From NCBI GenBank assembly GCA_031841125.1, contig CM063112.1, positions 22,222,603-22,286,602 on the forward strand: a stretch of 64,000 bases of DNA, written 5' to 3'. This DNA is from Acanthococcus lagerstroemiae. Its lineage: Eukaryota; Arthropoda; Insecta; Hemiptera; Eriococcidae. Shown one piece after another: positions 32,810 to 44,320 of this stretch. The notes under the pieces were generated by a model, which did no database searches, had not been told where the DNA came from, and worked only from the letters and a program-made list of their open reading frames with translations. The position numbers and the translations under genes are program-made. The stretch's first letter is position 1. Every line of letters starts with the position of its first letter.

Positions 32810-34330
32810 CTACCCCATATTAACGCGTCCGCGTTTAAAAAATCAGAACCCGCGTATTCGTTACGTTCATCGCACTTCAGTGTTGCATTTGTACGGCGCT
32901 CGAGCCGCAATTCGACGTACACGCTAATTGGAGCAACAAGTAAAAACCTGATATTCCGATAAAACTGAAAGTTTTCTCGTTAATTATACAGCTCGACGGC
33001 GATTCAGATTTAAATTATTCTCGCGAGGAAATGATTTTGTCGTTTCTTGCAAATTCACACGCGATGATACCGCTGTTTCAAAATAAGAATGACACCAGGC
33101 TAAGTCACTAATTACGGGTTGTTCTCAATTCTAAATTCCGTACCACTGTTAGCACTTAGCTAAAAAGTAACCTGTTCGGGGTGTAATTACAGTGCTAGCA
33201 TGTGACTTGGCGAACTGAATGTCCTCACTATGCCTATTTGGTAACATTTATCTACACTATAATTCTTCATCTCCGATTCTAATCAAAAAAGCTACACAGT
33301 AACCCAGTTTCAGCATTTCGGACCTAAGACGATGCTGGCATGACAGCCCCAACGAAAACAGTCGCACGACAGACTCAGTAGGGTGATCTCCCCGAGCCTT
33401 CAACCCTTGGCGACGAACCGAGATTCACGAAAAGCACCTCGACCACGAAAGTACGATCGGCAGAAATATTCGAAAACTCACCTGAGTTCTAGAGCTACCC
33501 ATTTTGAATATATTCCACACCACCAGAATGTACGAGCACACACCGAACACTAGATCTGATTTTATGTACTGACAAATAATTCGGACTCGACGGGTTCTAA
33601 TATACGTTCGCAATCGTCAAACGACGACTACGTGTATCCTTCCATTCTACGAAGTCGGCGACCTTAAAGAAGAGAGAAAAAAAAAGTGTATAGACGTACC
33701 TCCTACACCTATCACGCAAACTGGACGCAAAATACACATTCGCACACCGATACGCCGGTTTCGTTATTTACTCGACCATTTTACGCGAACCAAAAATGTG
33801 GAGATGGTGTCCGGAGAGCGGAAGTATTCTGTATTTTCCAGAGTAAGGTAATAGCCCTTGTCTGCGAACGCTAGCTGCGATCATTACAATTTATTTGATG
33901 TTAACTCTGACTAAGTAGATTTTATGGCTCCGGTGACGAAAAATATACGAAAAATGCATTAAATTGAACACGAAAGGTCGAGCCAGGCGAAGGGCTTCGT
34001 CGGCGAATCGACCCGACTGTTCGGGGCTATCGGAAGTGTAAACTTGGCACGGGAGCACGGGTCCGCTGACGGGATAGATCACAAGATGCGGCCAGTGTCG
34101 GATGTAGCGCAAAAGCGGCCGACGTGTAACGTCTTCCTGAATGGCCACGAATGTGAAACGAAGACAATATTAACGAAAATTGACGAACTTGAAGAAGATC
34201 ACCGGCGAGGTCGCGTTGACAAGTGACGCCGGATGTGAGGTGAACTTGAGCAGCGTGGAATATGTGATGCCACCCGTACAGGGGCCAAGTGGCCCGCCGG
34301 GCTGCACAAATATAGCCTGATAATCCAAGA
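32810..34330. promoter_or_regulatory. CpG-rich anonymous stretch, possible promoter or first-exon region
   Basis: CpG is visibly more frequent here than in the AT-rich surroundings (for example ACGCGTCCGCG near 32823, GGCGCTCGAGCCGC near 32896, and 33960-34260), and I see no repeat signature. Short frames at 33425-33613, 33686-33874 and 33891-34148 have no recognisable domain. It could be a promoter or 5' exon of a gene outside the window, but no start site motif convinces me. Confidence 0.3.
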
Positions 34331-34339
34331 ATTGGTTTA

Positions 34340-34875
34340 ACATCTTCAATCTCTCTGTATACTAAAAAAAGTAAAATCCGCCGCCACCGCCACCTCCGGG
34401 AGAAAAAAAACGCTTTGCGGGTTGTCTACCGAAAAATCAGAAAAATTGCAGGGGCAGATCAGCTACTTTCAAGGGCATCATCTGTTCTAACCTAAAAGAT
34501 CTCCAAATTTTAAGAATAACCGACATAATAAGACATATCTCGCTATATACTAAAAAAGGGTGGATCAGCTACTTTCAAGGACATAATCTGTTCTAACATA
34601 AAAGATCTCCAAATTTTAAGACAACCGACATAATAAGGCATAAAAAGACATATCTCTCTATATACTAGAAAAGTAAAATCCGCCGCTGCCACCGCCACCA
34701 CCACCACCTCCGGGAGAGAGAGAAAAACCAAAAAACCACAGCGAGTTGCCTACCCTGCCCCTTGACGGCTCATTTCTCCAGTGGTAGCCTACCCTCGGGA
34801 GGGTCCGCCGCCTGCGGATTACCTACCCTGCCCCACTAATTGCTCATTTCTCCAAGGGTAGCCTACCCTAGGAGG
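34340..34875. repeat. Short local duplications
   Basis: GATCAGCTACTTTCAAGG and the next 95 bases occur at 34457 and 34563. AGTAAAATCCGCCGC with a CCACCGCCACC tract occurs near 34370 and 34672. ACCTACCCTGCCCC with GCTCATTTCTCCA occurs near 34750 and 34819. Together they look like a cluster of small tandem duplications. Confidence 0.7.
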
Positions 34876-35730
34876 TGGTTCATGGTGAAGGGAGCTCCAG
34901 AATGGGGATGAGATCCATGTGGGAGGGCCTCAAAAGGAGGATAAAGGCCCTGAGGGTGGGGGTAATGGTGAGTAAGAGGTCCTGGTGGAGGAAGAAGTCC
35001 TGGGTGAAAGAGGGACAGGGAAGGGAAATGAAAGCCGTGGTGCGGGAGGGGCTGGCGGTGGGGGTCTGAAGGGGAAGGGTGATCATGGTGGTGGGAGCTC
35101 TTGAGTGGAGGACCAGGGGATCTTCGAGGGAGTTATGACCAGGAGGCCGCAGAGAAGGAGCAGTGGAAGGGGAAGGCCGTGGCGAGGGATTAAGGCCGCA
35201 ATTGGAGAGGGCGTAGTGATGGGTGAATAGAGGTCTTGGTGGGGGCGTGGTACGTGAACAGAAATTAAGGCCATAGCGGTGCGGGGTGGTCGGGAGGACG
35301 TGGTCATAATCGGAGAGGGCACTCGGGGGTGGATGAAGGTGATCGGGGGGCTAGGTAGAGGACTGGGTGATGATCGGAGGGATGAACGGAGGATGCCATG
35401 TGGGGGAGAAGCTGTGGACGGAAAAGGTTATGGAGCGAGGGAGAGGGTACTGTGAAGAAATTAAGGCTCAGGTAGTGGAGGTCGGTTGTGGCGGTCGATG
35501 ATTGTAGAGATGAGGAGGAGGTCGAGAGGGAAGGGTTCGCGGGGGGATACTGCGGGAGTAAAAGACCATGTGGTGGGCACTGAAGTCTCTGGTAGATTAT
35601 GGCCATTGTGGGGGAGGAGTTCGTGACTGAGGAGGGCTGCGACTGTTGAAGTGTGACCGTGAAGGCGGAGAGCGATCGTGGTGAACGAAGGGGTCGTGGT
35701 GGAGGAGGAGGCTCGTGATGAAGAAAGGAT
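34876..35730. repeat. Purine-rich (G/A) degenerate minisatellite-like tract
   Basis: About 850 bases on the plus strand are dominated by G and A, with recurring phrases such as AAATTAAGGC, GGTCCTGGTGG and GGAGGAGG. It opens several Pro/Ser/Leu-rich frames on the minus strand (for example 35304-35804), but these follow from the base bias, start in different frames and show no domain, so I do not call a gene. Confidence 0.5.
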
Positions 35731-36740
35731 TGAAGGGGTTTCATGGCGGAAGATTGAGGACCGCTGATAAAGGGAGAGCAAAAGAACTCCAAAGGAAACC
35801 TCAACTCAGGAACAAAAGTTTTAGACCAAGCACTGAGGACTGTGCTGGTCGGACGAGGCGCAAAGTGTCGAACAAGGCCGGCACGAGCGAAGCGAGGGAC
35901 GGCGGGGAGTTTTCGCCCCCTAGTTCATTTTATTTTATGAACACCTTTGAACTTGGGTCCGCGGCGCAGGTAAGACGCTGCGCTGCCGAGTCCGCCCAGT
36001 TCCGGGCATAGGTTGTCACCATCTTTCTCCATTTCTTCCTGTCACAGACAGCTCTGTCCATTAGATTTCAAAATGGTCAATAATTTCATCCCTTCAGCGA
36101 CAGGGTGGGCGCCCCTCCCCCTTTTGAAAAACAACGGGGTCCATTCGTGTAGAATTTTGTTCCAAGTATCTCCTTCTCTAGCCACGTGATCCGCGTACCA
36201 AACTTTAGCGTTTTATATGCTTCTACTACTTAGCGAAAACCGTAATGCTCCCGCCGTAACGGCCCCTCGTACCGCCCCTGTTACTATGACGTCATACTAC
36301 TGAGTTATACTTGAGCGAAAATCGTGTTTATACATTTCTATGGAAATTTGTTTTTTCCAACCAGGGGATTATGAACAAAATAGCTTCAAGAATTTCATTT
36401 TCTTGGGACTTTTTGAAACTTATGCTGTCACATACGCCGTTGACTACAATTTGGCACCTGAATCGTGTCCAGGGATCAAAACTGTACCAGTACTGCTATT
36501 CGTCGTGCTGGAAATTGTATAAGGCACATACCTTTGCTCTAGTCAAAGATTGACCACAACAGTGGACTAAAAATCCCGGTAACAGAACTTTACGCCATCC
36601 CTTCTGGATATGTAAAGTCACTGACAGCAAGTTGTACTTTTTAACGTACACTTCCAATCTTGGTGAATACCATTTTATCGGGAGAAAAAACAACAACAAC
36701 AACAACAACAACTGGAAACAAAAATTTTAAGAAATGTAAC
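35731..36740. other. Anonymous sequence with a dispersed repeat and a microsatellite
   Basis: The stretch 36200-36350 repeats parts of 24605-24700 (TTTTATATGCTTCTACTACT and TACTTGAGCGAAAATCGTGT). An AAC microsatellite of eight repeats is near 36689-36712. No gene is supported. Confidence 0.5.
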
Positions 36741-36754
36741 GGTATTAAAACAAG

Positions 36755-36946
36755 GGGGTCTGGTTGGCCGAGTAGATAGCGCGTTGGTCTTGGACTCCGG
36801 AGGTCCCCCAGATTTCGACCTAAGTCGGGTTTTCGGTCAGAAGGGAAGAGGGCTAAGACAACCCTAACAGCCTCCCCGACGTCTCTAAAGTAATGCTTGG
36901 AAGGGCGAATTCCAGGGCTCGGGTTGAGAGCAATTTAGAAAAAAGA
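36755..36946 (+). mobile_element. tRNA-derived SINE, copy 2 (B box lost)
   Basis: It has the A box TGGCCGAGTAG and the family body, but the segment with the B box (GGTTCGAGCCC and neighbours) is deleted. The ends are GGGGGTCTGG and TTTAGAAAAAAGA. The flanks GGTATTAAAACAAG (36741-36754) and GGTATTGAGACAAG (36947-36960) match at 12 of 14, a target duplication. Confidence 0.85.
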
Positions 36947-36960
36947 GGTATTGAGACAAG

Positions 36961-37530
36961 ATTGTAACATCCACGACGATGGAAACCTCTCTGTGCTTTT
37001 CCTATTCAAAATACGGTAATTGTCCTGTCTCTTGAATTGGATCGATGGAATTTGTTATGGATGTTTGTGTGTAACTCAAAATAACCTTTTACAAAAAATA
37101 AGTAAATAATCGAAAGTTAAGGTTCAAAATCTGCTGGTAACAAAATATTCTTAGCTTCTAGAGAATGACCCATGCCAAATGAGGATTGATTCCCGCCCCA
37201 GCCACCCCCCTCCAAAAAAAAAGAAATAGAAGAAGAATGAATAAATAAATAACTGTGAGGCGCTTTATGAAAATGTAGCATACATCGGAAAAGTGAATTT
37301 TGTCCTACAGCACAAAATGTGTTTTCAAGCCGGAAATTCCGTTTTTCGGATTTGAAAGGGAACTCTTTTGAGACACAATTGGCAATCGTGTACCGTAGAA
37401 TGTAACATCTGCGACATGGTATTCTGAGTGTACAAACGGATTACGATCTGTAAATTGATGATCGAGAAAAGATGCCATAAGTCGCATCGATCTTGTTAGA
37501 GTCCATTGCGATAGATTGGCGTAGCAGACT
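36961..37530. other. Anonymous sequence with one dispersed repeat
   Basis: The stretch 37113-37155 (CTGCTGGTAACAAAATATTC) is found inverted at 47725-47765. Nothing else is identified. Confidence 0.4.
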
Positions 37531-37533
37531 CCG

Positions 37534-38872
37534 AGACAGGTCCATTTCACCAGCCCCCCTAAAGTGGATTTGAAGAAGGAAATGAGGGCAAAATTTTGTG
37601 TATAATTTGTGTAATTTGTGTACGTTGGTCTCAGTATTTGTGTACGCTCCCTTCCCCGCTATAAACAATCAAAGTTTGGGGCTAGGAAAATGTTAGCCCC
37701 CCCCCTAAGTTGAGTTGGAGGTCTGGAAATGGGGACAAATATTTCTGGGTAATTTGTGTCCGTTTGTCCCAGAATTTGTGTACGCTCCCTTCCCCAGCTA
37801 CTATAAACGATCAAAGTCGGGGGCTGGGGAAATTTTAGCCCACCAAGCTGAGTAGGAGTTCCGGGAATAGGAATAAAAAATTGTTTTTGATTGGTGTAAC
37901 TTGTGTATCCACCTCCGGTAATTTGTGTAACCTCCATCTACCCCTAGCGATCACATAACGTAAGGAGTGAGAAAAAGACCAGCTCCCAAAATATGGGGCA
38001 AAAATTTGTGTACAATTTGTGTACACCGGTCGTGGAATTTGTGCACGTTCCTCGCCGTCCCTGGGAACCATCAAAGTGGGGAGGGGCTGGAGAAATGCTA
38101 GGCCCCCCCCACTTTAGGTAAAGGTCTGGAGACGGCAGCAAAAATTTGTGTACAATTTGTGTATTTTTTATATCCACTTTCCTCAATTTGTGTACCCTGC
38201 CCTTCGCCTCTATGAACCATACAATTAGGGGGGATCGATGCACGAAATACACAAATTGTACACAAATTTTTGCTCCCATTCCCGGACCTCTATCTCAATT
38301 GGGGATGGGGGCAGCACCTAACAGGTTACCTATCTTTTGCCGTCCACAGAGGGGGAGAGAGGGGACACTAATTGAGAGAGTTGGATACACAAAATACACA
38401 AATTATACATAAATTTTTGCCTCCATCACCAGACCTCTATCTGAAGTTGGGGGGACTAGAATTTCTCTAGGCACCCGACTTTGATTTTTATAGTAGTGGA
38501 GGAAGGGATCGTACACGAATTCTGGGACCAACGTACACAAATTACACACAAATTTTGGCCCCCATTTTCAGACCTCCAACTCAACTGGCTGGGGGATAGC
38601 ATTTCCCCAGCCCCTAAACTTTGATCGTTTATAGTGGGGGAAGGAGCGTACACAAATTCTTGGACCAACCTACACAAGTTACACAAATTGTAGACAAATG
38701 TTTGCCCTCATTCCCGGACCTCCAACTCCAGCTTGGGGGGCTAAGATTTTTCCAGGGCCCAAACATTGGTCGTTTATAGTGGGGAAGGGAGCGTACACAA
38801 ATTACACAAATTTTTGCCCCCGTTTCCTTCTTCAAAATCCACCTTGGAGGCTGGTGACATGGACCTCTCCGA
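37534..38872. repeat. Large palindrome built of TTTGTGTAC minisatellite units
   Basis: The left half, 37534-38170, is a run of units of 110-190 bp with AATTTGTGTACGCTCCCTTC, then ATAAACGATCAAAGT and a G/C-rich spacer. The right half, 38225-38872, is the same run in reverse complement (GTACACAAATTACACAAATT, CGTTTATAGTGGGG). The outer ends GGTCCATTTCACCAGCC and GGCTGGTGACATGGACC are inverted copies, so the whole reads as one foldback unit of about 1.34 kb centred near 38200. It has no coding content. Confidence 0.85.
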
Positions 38873-38980
38873 GACATCGATTTTTACGTGTATTCTTCTG
38901 TTTCACAGCTTTAAATATACTTTTCTCAAAATTAAGATTTCACATCCTCAAATTTGAGCTGCTTTTGTTTCAGTCTGTAT

Positions 38981-39250
38981 TGAAGCTCGAGACTTAATTT
39001 TTTTGTGGAATGCGGGTACATTTGCACTCTCTCAGATTCTACTAAACACTCGAGATCAAATTCTCCGACATATGGTACCGTTTCATAGAGCGCCTTACAA
39101 ATGAATCTCTGTATGTATTTGAGCTCGAGACTTAATTTTTTTGTGAAATGCAGGTACATATTCTGTACTCTATCAGATTCTACCAAAAACCTAAGAACAG
39201 GTTCTCCGACATATGATACCTTTCATAGAGCGCCTCACAAATGATTATAA
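38981..39250. repeat. Two-copy tandem duplication, about 138-bp unit
   Basis: GAGCTCGAGACTTAATTTTT (first copy GAAGCTCG) and the end CATAGAGCGCCT (C/T) ACAAATGA occur in two consecutive copies starting near 38983 and 39121. Confidence 0.8.
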
Positions 39251-39269
39251 ATCGAAAGTTGATATCAGT

Positions 39270-39860
39270 CCAATATACGACCGATTTGATGCAGCTCTCC
39301 ATTTCTCCCTATCTTGTGCAAGTTCTTTCATTTCGTAATAACACTTACATTTGACATCCTTGATTATCTGTTGAACATACTGGAATCTTTGCCCACCTAA
39401 CCAATTCTTACCCTCCACTCTTCCTTCTAGCAGCAGTGATATTATTCCTGGGTGCCTCAAATTATGCCTTATTTCATCTCGCCTTCTCTTCAGACAATTC
39501 TAAATATCCATTTTACCTCATACTCTGTTAAGTACTTCCTCATTTCTTGCCTTATCCGCCCATTTGATGCGAAGTACCCGTCTATAGCACCATATCTCAA
39601 AAGCTTCGATTTTCTCTTCTCTGGTTTTCCTATGGTTTCACATTCATACAAGGCTACACTCCAAACATAAGTTTTCAAGAATCATTTTTTGATTTCCAGA
39701 TTTATTTTTGAATTAAAAAGATTATACTTTTTCGATAAAAAGCTAATTTTGCTTGTGTTACTCTACTATTAATATCCCTTTTACTCCTTCCATCTTTGTT
39801 ATTTTAATCCCTAAGTAGCAAAATTCACATTTACTTTTTATTACATTTCTAAATAACACG
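39270..39860 (-). pseudogene. Decayed LINE, C-terminal region
   Basis: The minus strand encodes, across frames, a C-terminus with KPEKRKSKLLRYGAIDGYF, IRQEMRKYLTEYEVKW and a tail with LAQDREKWRAASNRSY. This fits the region downstream of the reverse transcriptase in arthropod LINEs. The same sequence lies at 42366-42562 plus 43905-44092, and more distantly at 48730-49110. Confidence 0.75.
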
Positions 39861-40701
39861 GGGAGAGATCGCCGGTCTCAACGAAAAAAATTCGTGAATG
39901 CAATTGCGATAGGATGAATCATCTTATTTATTGGTCCAACTAAAAGAAAAAAAAAATCAACGGGTGCATATTTCGAAGTTATAATATGAAATGTTTTCAT
40001 CGATAGCTTTGAAATATTTGCAACCAAATCAATCAAGGGCTTTCGTCAGAATTAATTTATTATTAACATAGTCATAAAACGCATGTTTGATGTATGCGTC
40101 AAAATCAATTTAGTAGCTTTATTTTTGTCTTTATAAAACGCGAGGTATTTAGAAAAATAACTTACAATACAAAATACTCGAGCCATTGCTCAACTCGCCT
40201 TCGGCTCGTTTCGCAAACTCTGCACTCATTGTCAAAAGCTCACTTTATTCTCTTGTATAGTAATCTACTATTACTGCACTGGTATATACCACCTCAGATT
40301 TTCGTCCTTTTTCTTTGTTAAATCATAGATTAAAGAAAGTGTCAAAAATTTGCCGCCCCCCAAAATCTACCACCCTAGGCACGTGCCTATGTTAGCTATG
40401 TGTGAATATAACCGTGGGTAAGTGGTACCTAAACGCTGGAGAAAATGAAAGTTACCAGTTGTGACAACACTGTTTGTGATTCTTGGCGCGCAAATACGGA
40501 AAACTAGTTGGAACCTATAGTAATAATGTTGCCATTATAATCTGCTCATTCCCCCCCCCCCCTAAAATGATACCCATATTAGAGTAGAATATTTTGGAAT
40601 ATTAGGGAATATTTTTGGCATATTTATCAACAAAAAAATCATAAAATATGCGCATATCTCACCTGTTTCTTACGCATATTTCTGCCAACACTAATCATAA
40701 C

Positions 40702-40940
40702 ACATCCGCATATCTTGGTGGAACGTATGGCGATGCACGCATGACAAAGTGGCTTCCTAGACACCGTACCCCCTTTCGAGTGTGGCATCAGTGACCAGAG
40801 GGACGCATTGAGGCTGGCCCGAGTCCCTAGTTCGCCTCTCCGCTTCGGATTCGCGCTGTCCTGCCAGGGCCACTATGAGACATCCTACTGACCGAGGTAA
40901 GGCTCACGCAGCATTAACCTGGAATTCGGGTGCAGAGTCA
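40702..40940 (-). pseudogene. 3' end of an R1-clade LINE (5'-truncated relic)
   Basis: GGTGGAACGTATGGCGATGC, then ATTGAGGCTGGCCCGAG, GGGCCACTATGAGAC and CCTACTGACCGAGG match the 3' untranslated end of the element at 28099-30233, in the same orientation. About 240 bases remain. The last bases again lack a poly(A) tail. Confidence 0.75.
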
Positions 40941-42009
40941 TAAAACATCCAGGAATATTGTTATTACTGTTAGAGGGAATGGTTGAGGGAAAGAACTGAG
41001 AATGAAGGCGAAGAATGAGCTATGAAGAGCAGATAATACTCTAAATCGAGGTGACTTTGCCGATTTCCATATTTGACCATATATTACTGACTCTGTGACG
41101 AATAAAAATGTATTCCCAACACTCCTAAGGGCATAGATCGATGAAGGGACATAGATACAACACTTTAGAAACTAGTGAGACGTATTACAGGCCGAAATAG
41201 GTAGCAATGGTAGGCTGTTTTTCAAGCACAGAAAAAGTTCCAAAATAGTAACCTGATGAAGAAAGTCTGTGGAATCCAACCAGGTACTCACAGAAAAATT
41301 ATATTGGTGTCATTTTAAAACCTGAACTCTCAGAATTCCAAGGATGTATAGATCTAGGCATTTTCCGATCTGCAGTCATCACAAGGTATAAGCGAAAAAC
41401 TGCCTTGGGGTGACTTAGCCGCATGCCAATATCTGTTGTCATCAATTCGAAAAAGTTACAAATTCGCGAGCTTTCGCTACATTCACGAGGTTGTTTTGAG
41501 TTTTGAGTTTGCCTAGATGTCATTCGACGTTGTTCTGAGATACCAAGAACGTAAATAGAAGACAAGTAGGTTGTCACACCTATTCTGATTATACCAGTAC
41601 GGTTTTAAATACTTTGCCGCCCTGGGCTGCAGTATTCTTACCGCCTTATTTTTGACAAAAATGTTACTTTGGAGCATCACGAGAATGAAACAGCTGATCG
41701 AGAGCTTTGGTGCATTATTAACGAAAAAATGATGTTTATAGTTTGCTGATTAATGTCCAAAATGCCGTCGACGAAATGGTTATAACAAATGTCGTCTCAT
41801 GTACTAATGAATTCCATGTAAGAAGACAAAAAACGTCTACGGGTCATTGCCTGTTTTAATATAGCGACTCCGAAGGTGCCTGTCCCCTTCCCTCGCTACA
41901 CCCGTGGCTATTACAGACTAATTTCATTGGATTCCAGTAATGTACTTTCTAACATAGATTCACGAATTTTCAGAAATTCGCTAAATTTGACTGATTTGTG
42001 GAATCAGAA

Positions 42010-42262
42010 CAGAGACGTAGCGAAGAGTTTTTCGGGGATGGGAAAAGAGGAGGGGTAAACATTGTGAAAGTTCCCAACTGACTCAACTTAAAATTCCCAA
42101 GTATCAACATTTTCTGTATTGGCTTTAAAAAAAAAACAAAAAAAACTCTCAACTTGTTGGATTTTTCTAACTTTTGATCCATGTACTAGAATTTCCCAAC
42201 TCCGGTGGAGGCTTGAGGGCAAGCTGCCCCCCGTATCCCCTTATTTTCATCCCTGACTTGAA
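42010..42262. repeat. Dispersed repeat with CAGAGACG / CATCCCTG ends
   Basis: The left end CAGAGACGTAGCGAAGAG, the interior AGTTCCCAACTGACTCAACT, and the right end CCTTATTTTCATCCCTG. The interior is the inverse of 7559-7795. It is probably a hAT-like MITE; no duplication found. Confidence 0.55.
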
Positions 42263-42365
42263 TGGTAAATTTTCTCAACTGCTGAGTAAATTGCAAGCGA
42301 TTAAAATTGCATTATGGAGCATTGTTTCGGATTCGCATTCCTCCAAGGTCATGATGATGATAGGG

Positions 42366-42562
42366 TTATCACTCTTACGACCGGTTTGATGCAGCTCTCT
42401 TTCTCTCTATCTTGTGTAAGTTCTATCATTTCGTAATAACACATTTGACATCCTTGATTATCTGTTGAACATACTGGAATCTTAGCCCACCTACCCAATT
42501 ATTTCCTTCCACTCTCCCTTCTAGCGCTAGTGATATTATTCCTGAGTGCCGTAAATTATGCC
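42366..42562 (-). pseudogene. LINE relic, first part (split by an R1-like insertion)
   Basis: The text matches 39278-39465 closely (CGACCGGTTTGATGCAGCTC, TGACATCCTTGATTATCTGT). It stops at about 42562, where the R1-like sequence begins, and its continuation resumes at 43905. Confidence 0.75.
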
Positions 42563-43770
42563 CTACTACTTAAATTACGGTGAAGAGAAAAATTTCAAGT
42601 TGAGTGCAGGTGTACCTCAGGGGTCGGTATTAGGGCCAATACTTTTCAATATTGCCATGTGCACTGTACATAAAATTAATCTTAAAGAAAATAGGAAGCT
42701 AATAAGTTATGCTGATGACCTCCTTTTAGTCTCAGGAATAGATAACGAGAATGATATAAACAAAACCCAACGAATAATTAAACTAATTGAAGGAAGGGTA
42801 AGTAATTTAGGACTTCATTTCAATGCAAATAAAACCCAGGCAATGTTGGTATCTAGAAAACATGACAAAAATACTATCAAAGAAAAAATACAAAATAAAA
42901 TAGTTGTTAATGAAACCCCCATCAAAATCAGTCCGGTAATCAAGTATTTGGGTCTTAAAATTGACGACATAACCACATAGAGTACATAATTGAAAAAATA
43001 TACAAGTATTTCAATCTATTTAGAGGACTGTATGGTAACAAATACGGATATAATTATAAAAATAGAATAATGCTATACAAGGGTATATTCGAAACACTAA
43101 TCGATTACTGCTCAGCGGCTTATGTCTCCTGCCTCAGCAAAACTTCCGTAAAAAAACTATTGACAACACAAAGGAGAGTACTCATAAATGTAATTTCGGG
43201 ATACCGCACGATATCATATCAAAAAGTTAATATAACGGCGGGAATAATACCCATCGACCTAGAAATGAACATGAGAAATGAAATTAAAAATATGAAGAAT
43301 GAGAGTGAATCTTTAACAAAAAGGGAAAGGCTGGAGAAAATTAACGAGATAAGGAATAAGTACGATGAACTGTGGCAGGATAGATACTCCGCACTGATGG
43401 AAAATAGTGAAGATAAAATAATTTGTAAATTTATTCCAACAGTGTTCGATCGGTATAAACTAAAAAAGAAGAAATTTTATACGAACTATTTTATTACACA
43501 GATTATTATAGCTCATGGAAATTTCGGGTCGTACTTATATAGATTTAGAATTAAAGAAAATAGTACATGTAATGCTTGTAATGCTGAGAACGATACCCCG
43601 GAGCATGCAATTACTAGATGCAGAGCCAGCGGCACAAACAAAAAATAGTAAGTCTGACTACCCTAAACGAAATGGAATTGGAAAAATATCTGGGGGAACT
43701 CGGTGGTATCATGAAGGGAAGGGAAGAAGAGGGTTCGTCCACTCTAGCACATAGCTCCGGGTCATCGTAA
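42562..43770 (+). pseudogene. R1-like LINE reverse transcriptase, 5'-truncated and frameshifted
   Basis: The first frame (to 42980) carries AGVPQGSVLGPILFN, SYADDLLLV and VIKYLGLKIDD, the catalytic core of a non-LTR reverse transcriptase starting only just before the VPQG block. A one-base shift near 42978 moves the reading to the frame of 42980-43648, with LLTTQRRVLINVISGYRTIS and the zinc knuckle C-X2-C-X8-H-X4-C (CNACNAENDTPEHAITRC). A second shift near 43645 leads to the C-terminus and a stop at 43768-43770. The knuckle and its spacing place it near the R1 group, but it is AT-rich and clearly distinct from the GC-rich element at 28.1 kb. A 3' untranslated part and an A-rich tail (43878-43901) follow. 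The copy is dead. Confidence 0.8.
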
Positions 43771-43877
43771 TTAAAGCAATCGTCGCGAACACCGCAATGT
43801 GAGGCCGTCTTGGATCTTCAGTGGACAAGTTAATAAACAATCGCTGGATCCTAGGTAGCCATTGCGAAAGAAGTATG

Positions 43878-43901
43878 AAAAAAAAAACAAAAACAAAAAA
43901 C
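43878..43901 (+). other. A-rich 3' tail of the R1-like insertion
   Basis: A run of A interrupted by three C closes the plus-strand insertion, directly before the LINE relic text resumes (TTCATCTCTCCTTCTCTTCAG). Confidence 0.65.
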
Positions 43902-43904
43902 AGT

Positions 43905-44092
43905 TCATCTCTCCTTCTCTTCAGCCAGTTCCAAATATCTGTTTTACCTTCTACTCTGCTAAGTACTTCCTCATTTCTCACCTTATCCGTCCATTTGATG
44001 CTAAGTATCCGCTTATAGCACCACATCTTAAAAGCCACAATCCTTTTCTTCTCTGGTTTTCCTATACGATCCAAGTTTCACATCCATATAAG
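43905..44092 (-). pseudogene. LINE relic, second part
   Basis: It continues the relic at 42366-42562: the text matches 39470-39650. On the minus strand one frame reads KPEKKRIVAFKMWCYKRILS, then IKWTDKVRNEEVLSRV, typical of the C-terminal part of such LINEs. Confidence 0.75.
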
Positions 44093-44320
44093 GTAAGGTA
44101 GCCTAATATGGACCACATTTTGTTTTGAGGCTCCAGAACCTCCCCCAAACCCCCATTCGACCTTAAAATTGGCTCAAGGTTTAGCGGTAAGTGTCTACTA
44201 ACACCTTTCAAAAGCGTAGTCCCTCCCCCCAAAAAATCTATTTTTGGTGAAGTTTTTTTTCGAAAAGTGAGGAATGACGAAATTGAAAATTTTGGCTCCC
44301 AGTATGGACCACTTCTAAAA

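Larger units (their letters stand above)
39861..42365. other. Mostly anonymous sequence around an R1 3'-end relic
   Basis: Apart from the R1 fragment (40702-40940), a C11 run near 40551 and the repeat at 42010-42262, I see no gene or repeat here. The open frames at 40094 and 41299 are not recognisable. Confidence 0.4.

Noticed and set aside
35304..35804. A Pro/Ser/Leu-rich minus-strand protein of 166 residues
   Set aside because: The composition follows from the purine bias of the plus strand, overlapping frames look alike, and no domain is visible.
37534..38872. A CRISPR-like array
   Set aside because: The units are diverged, vary in length and reverse orientation in the middle. The genome is eukaryotic.
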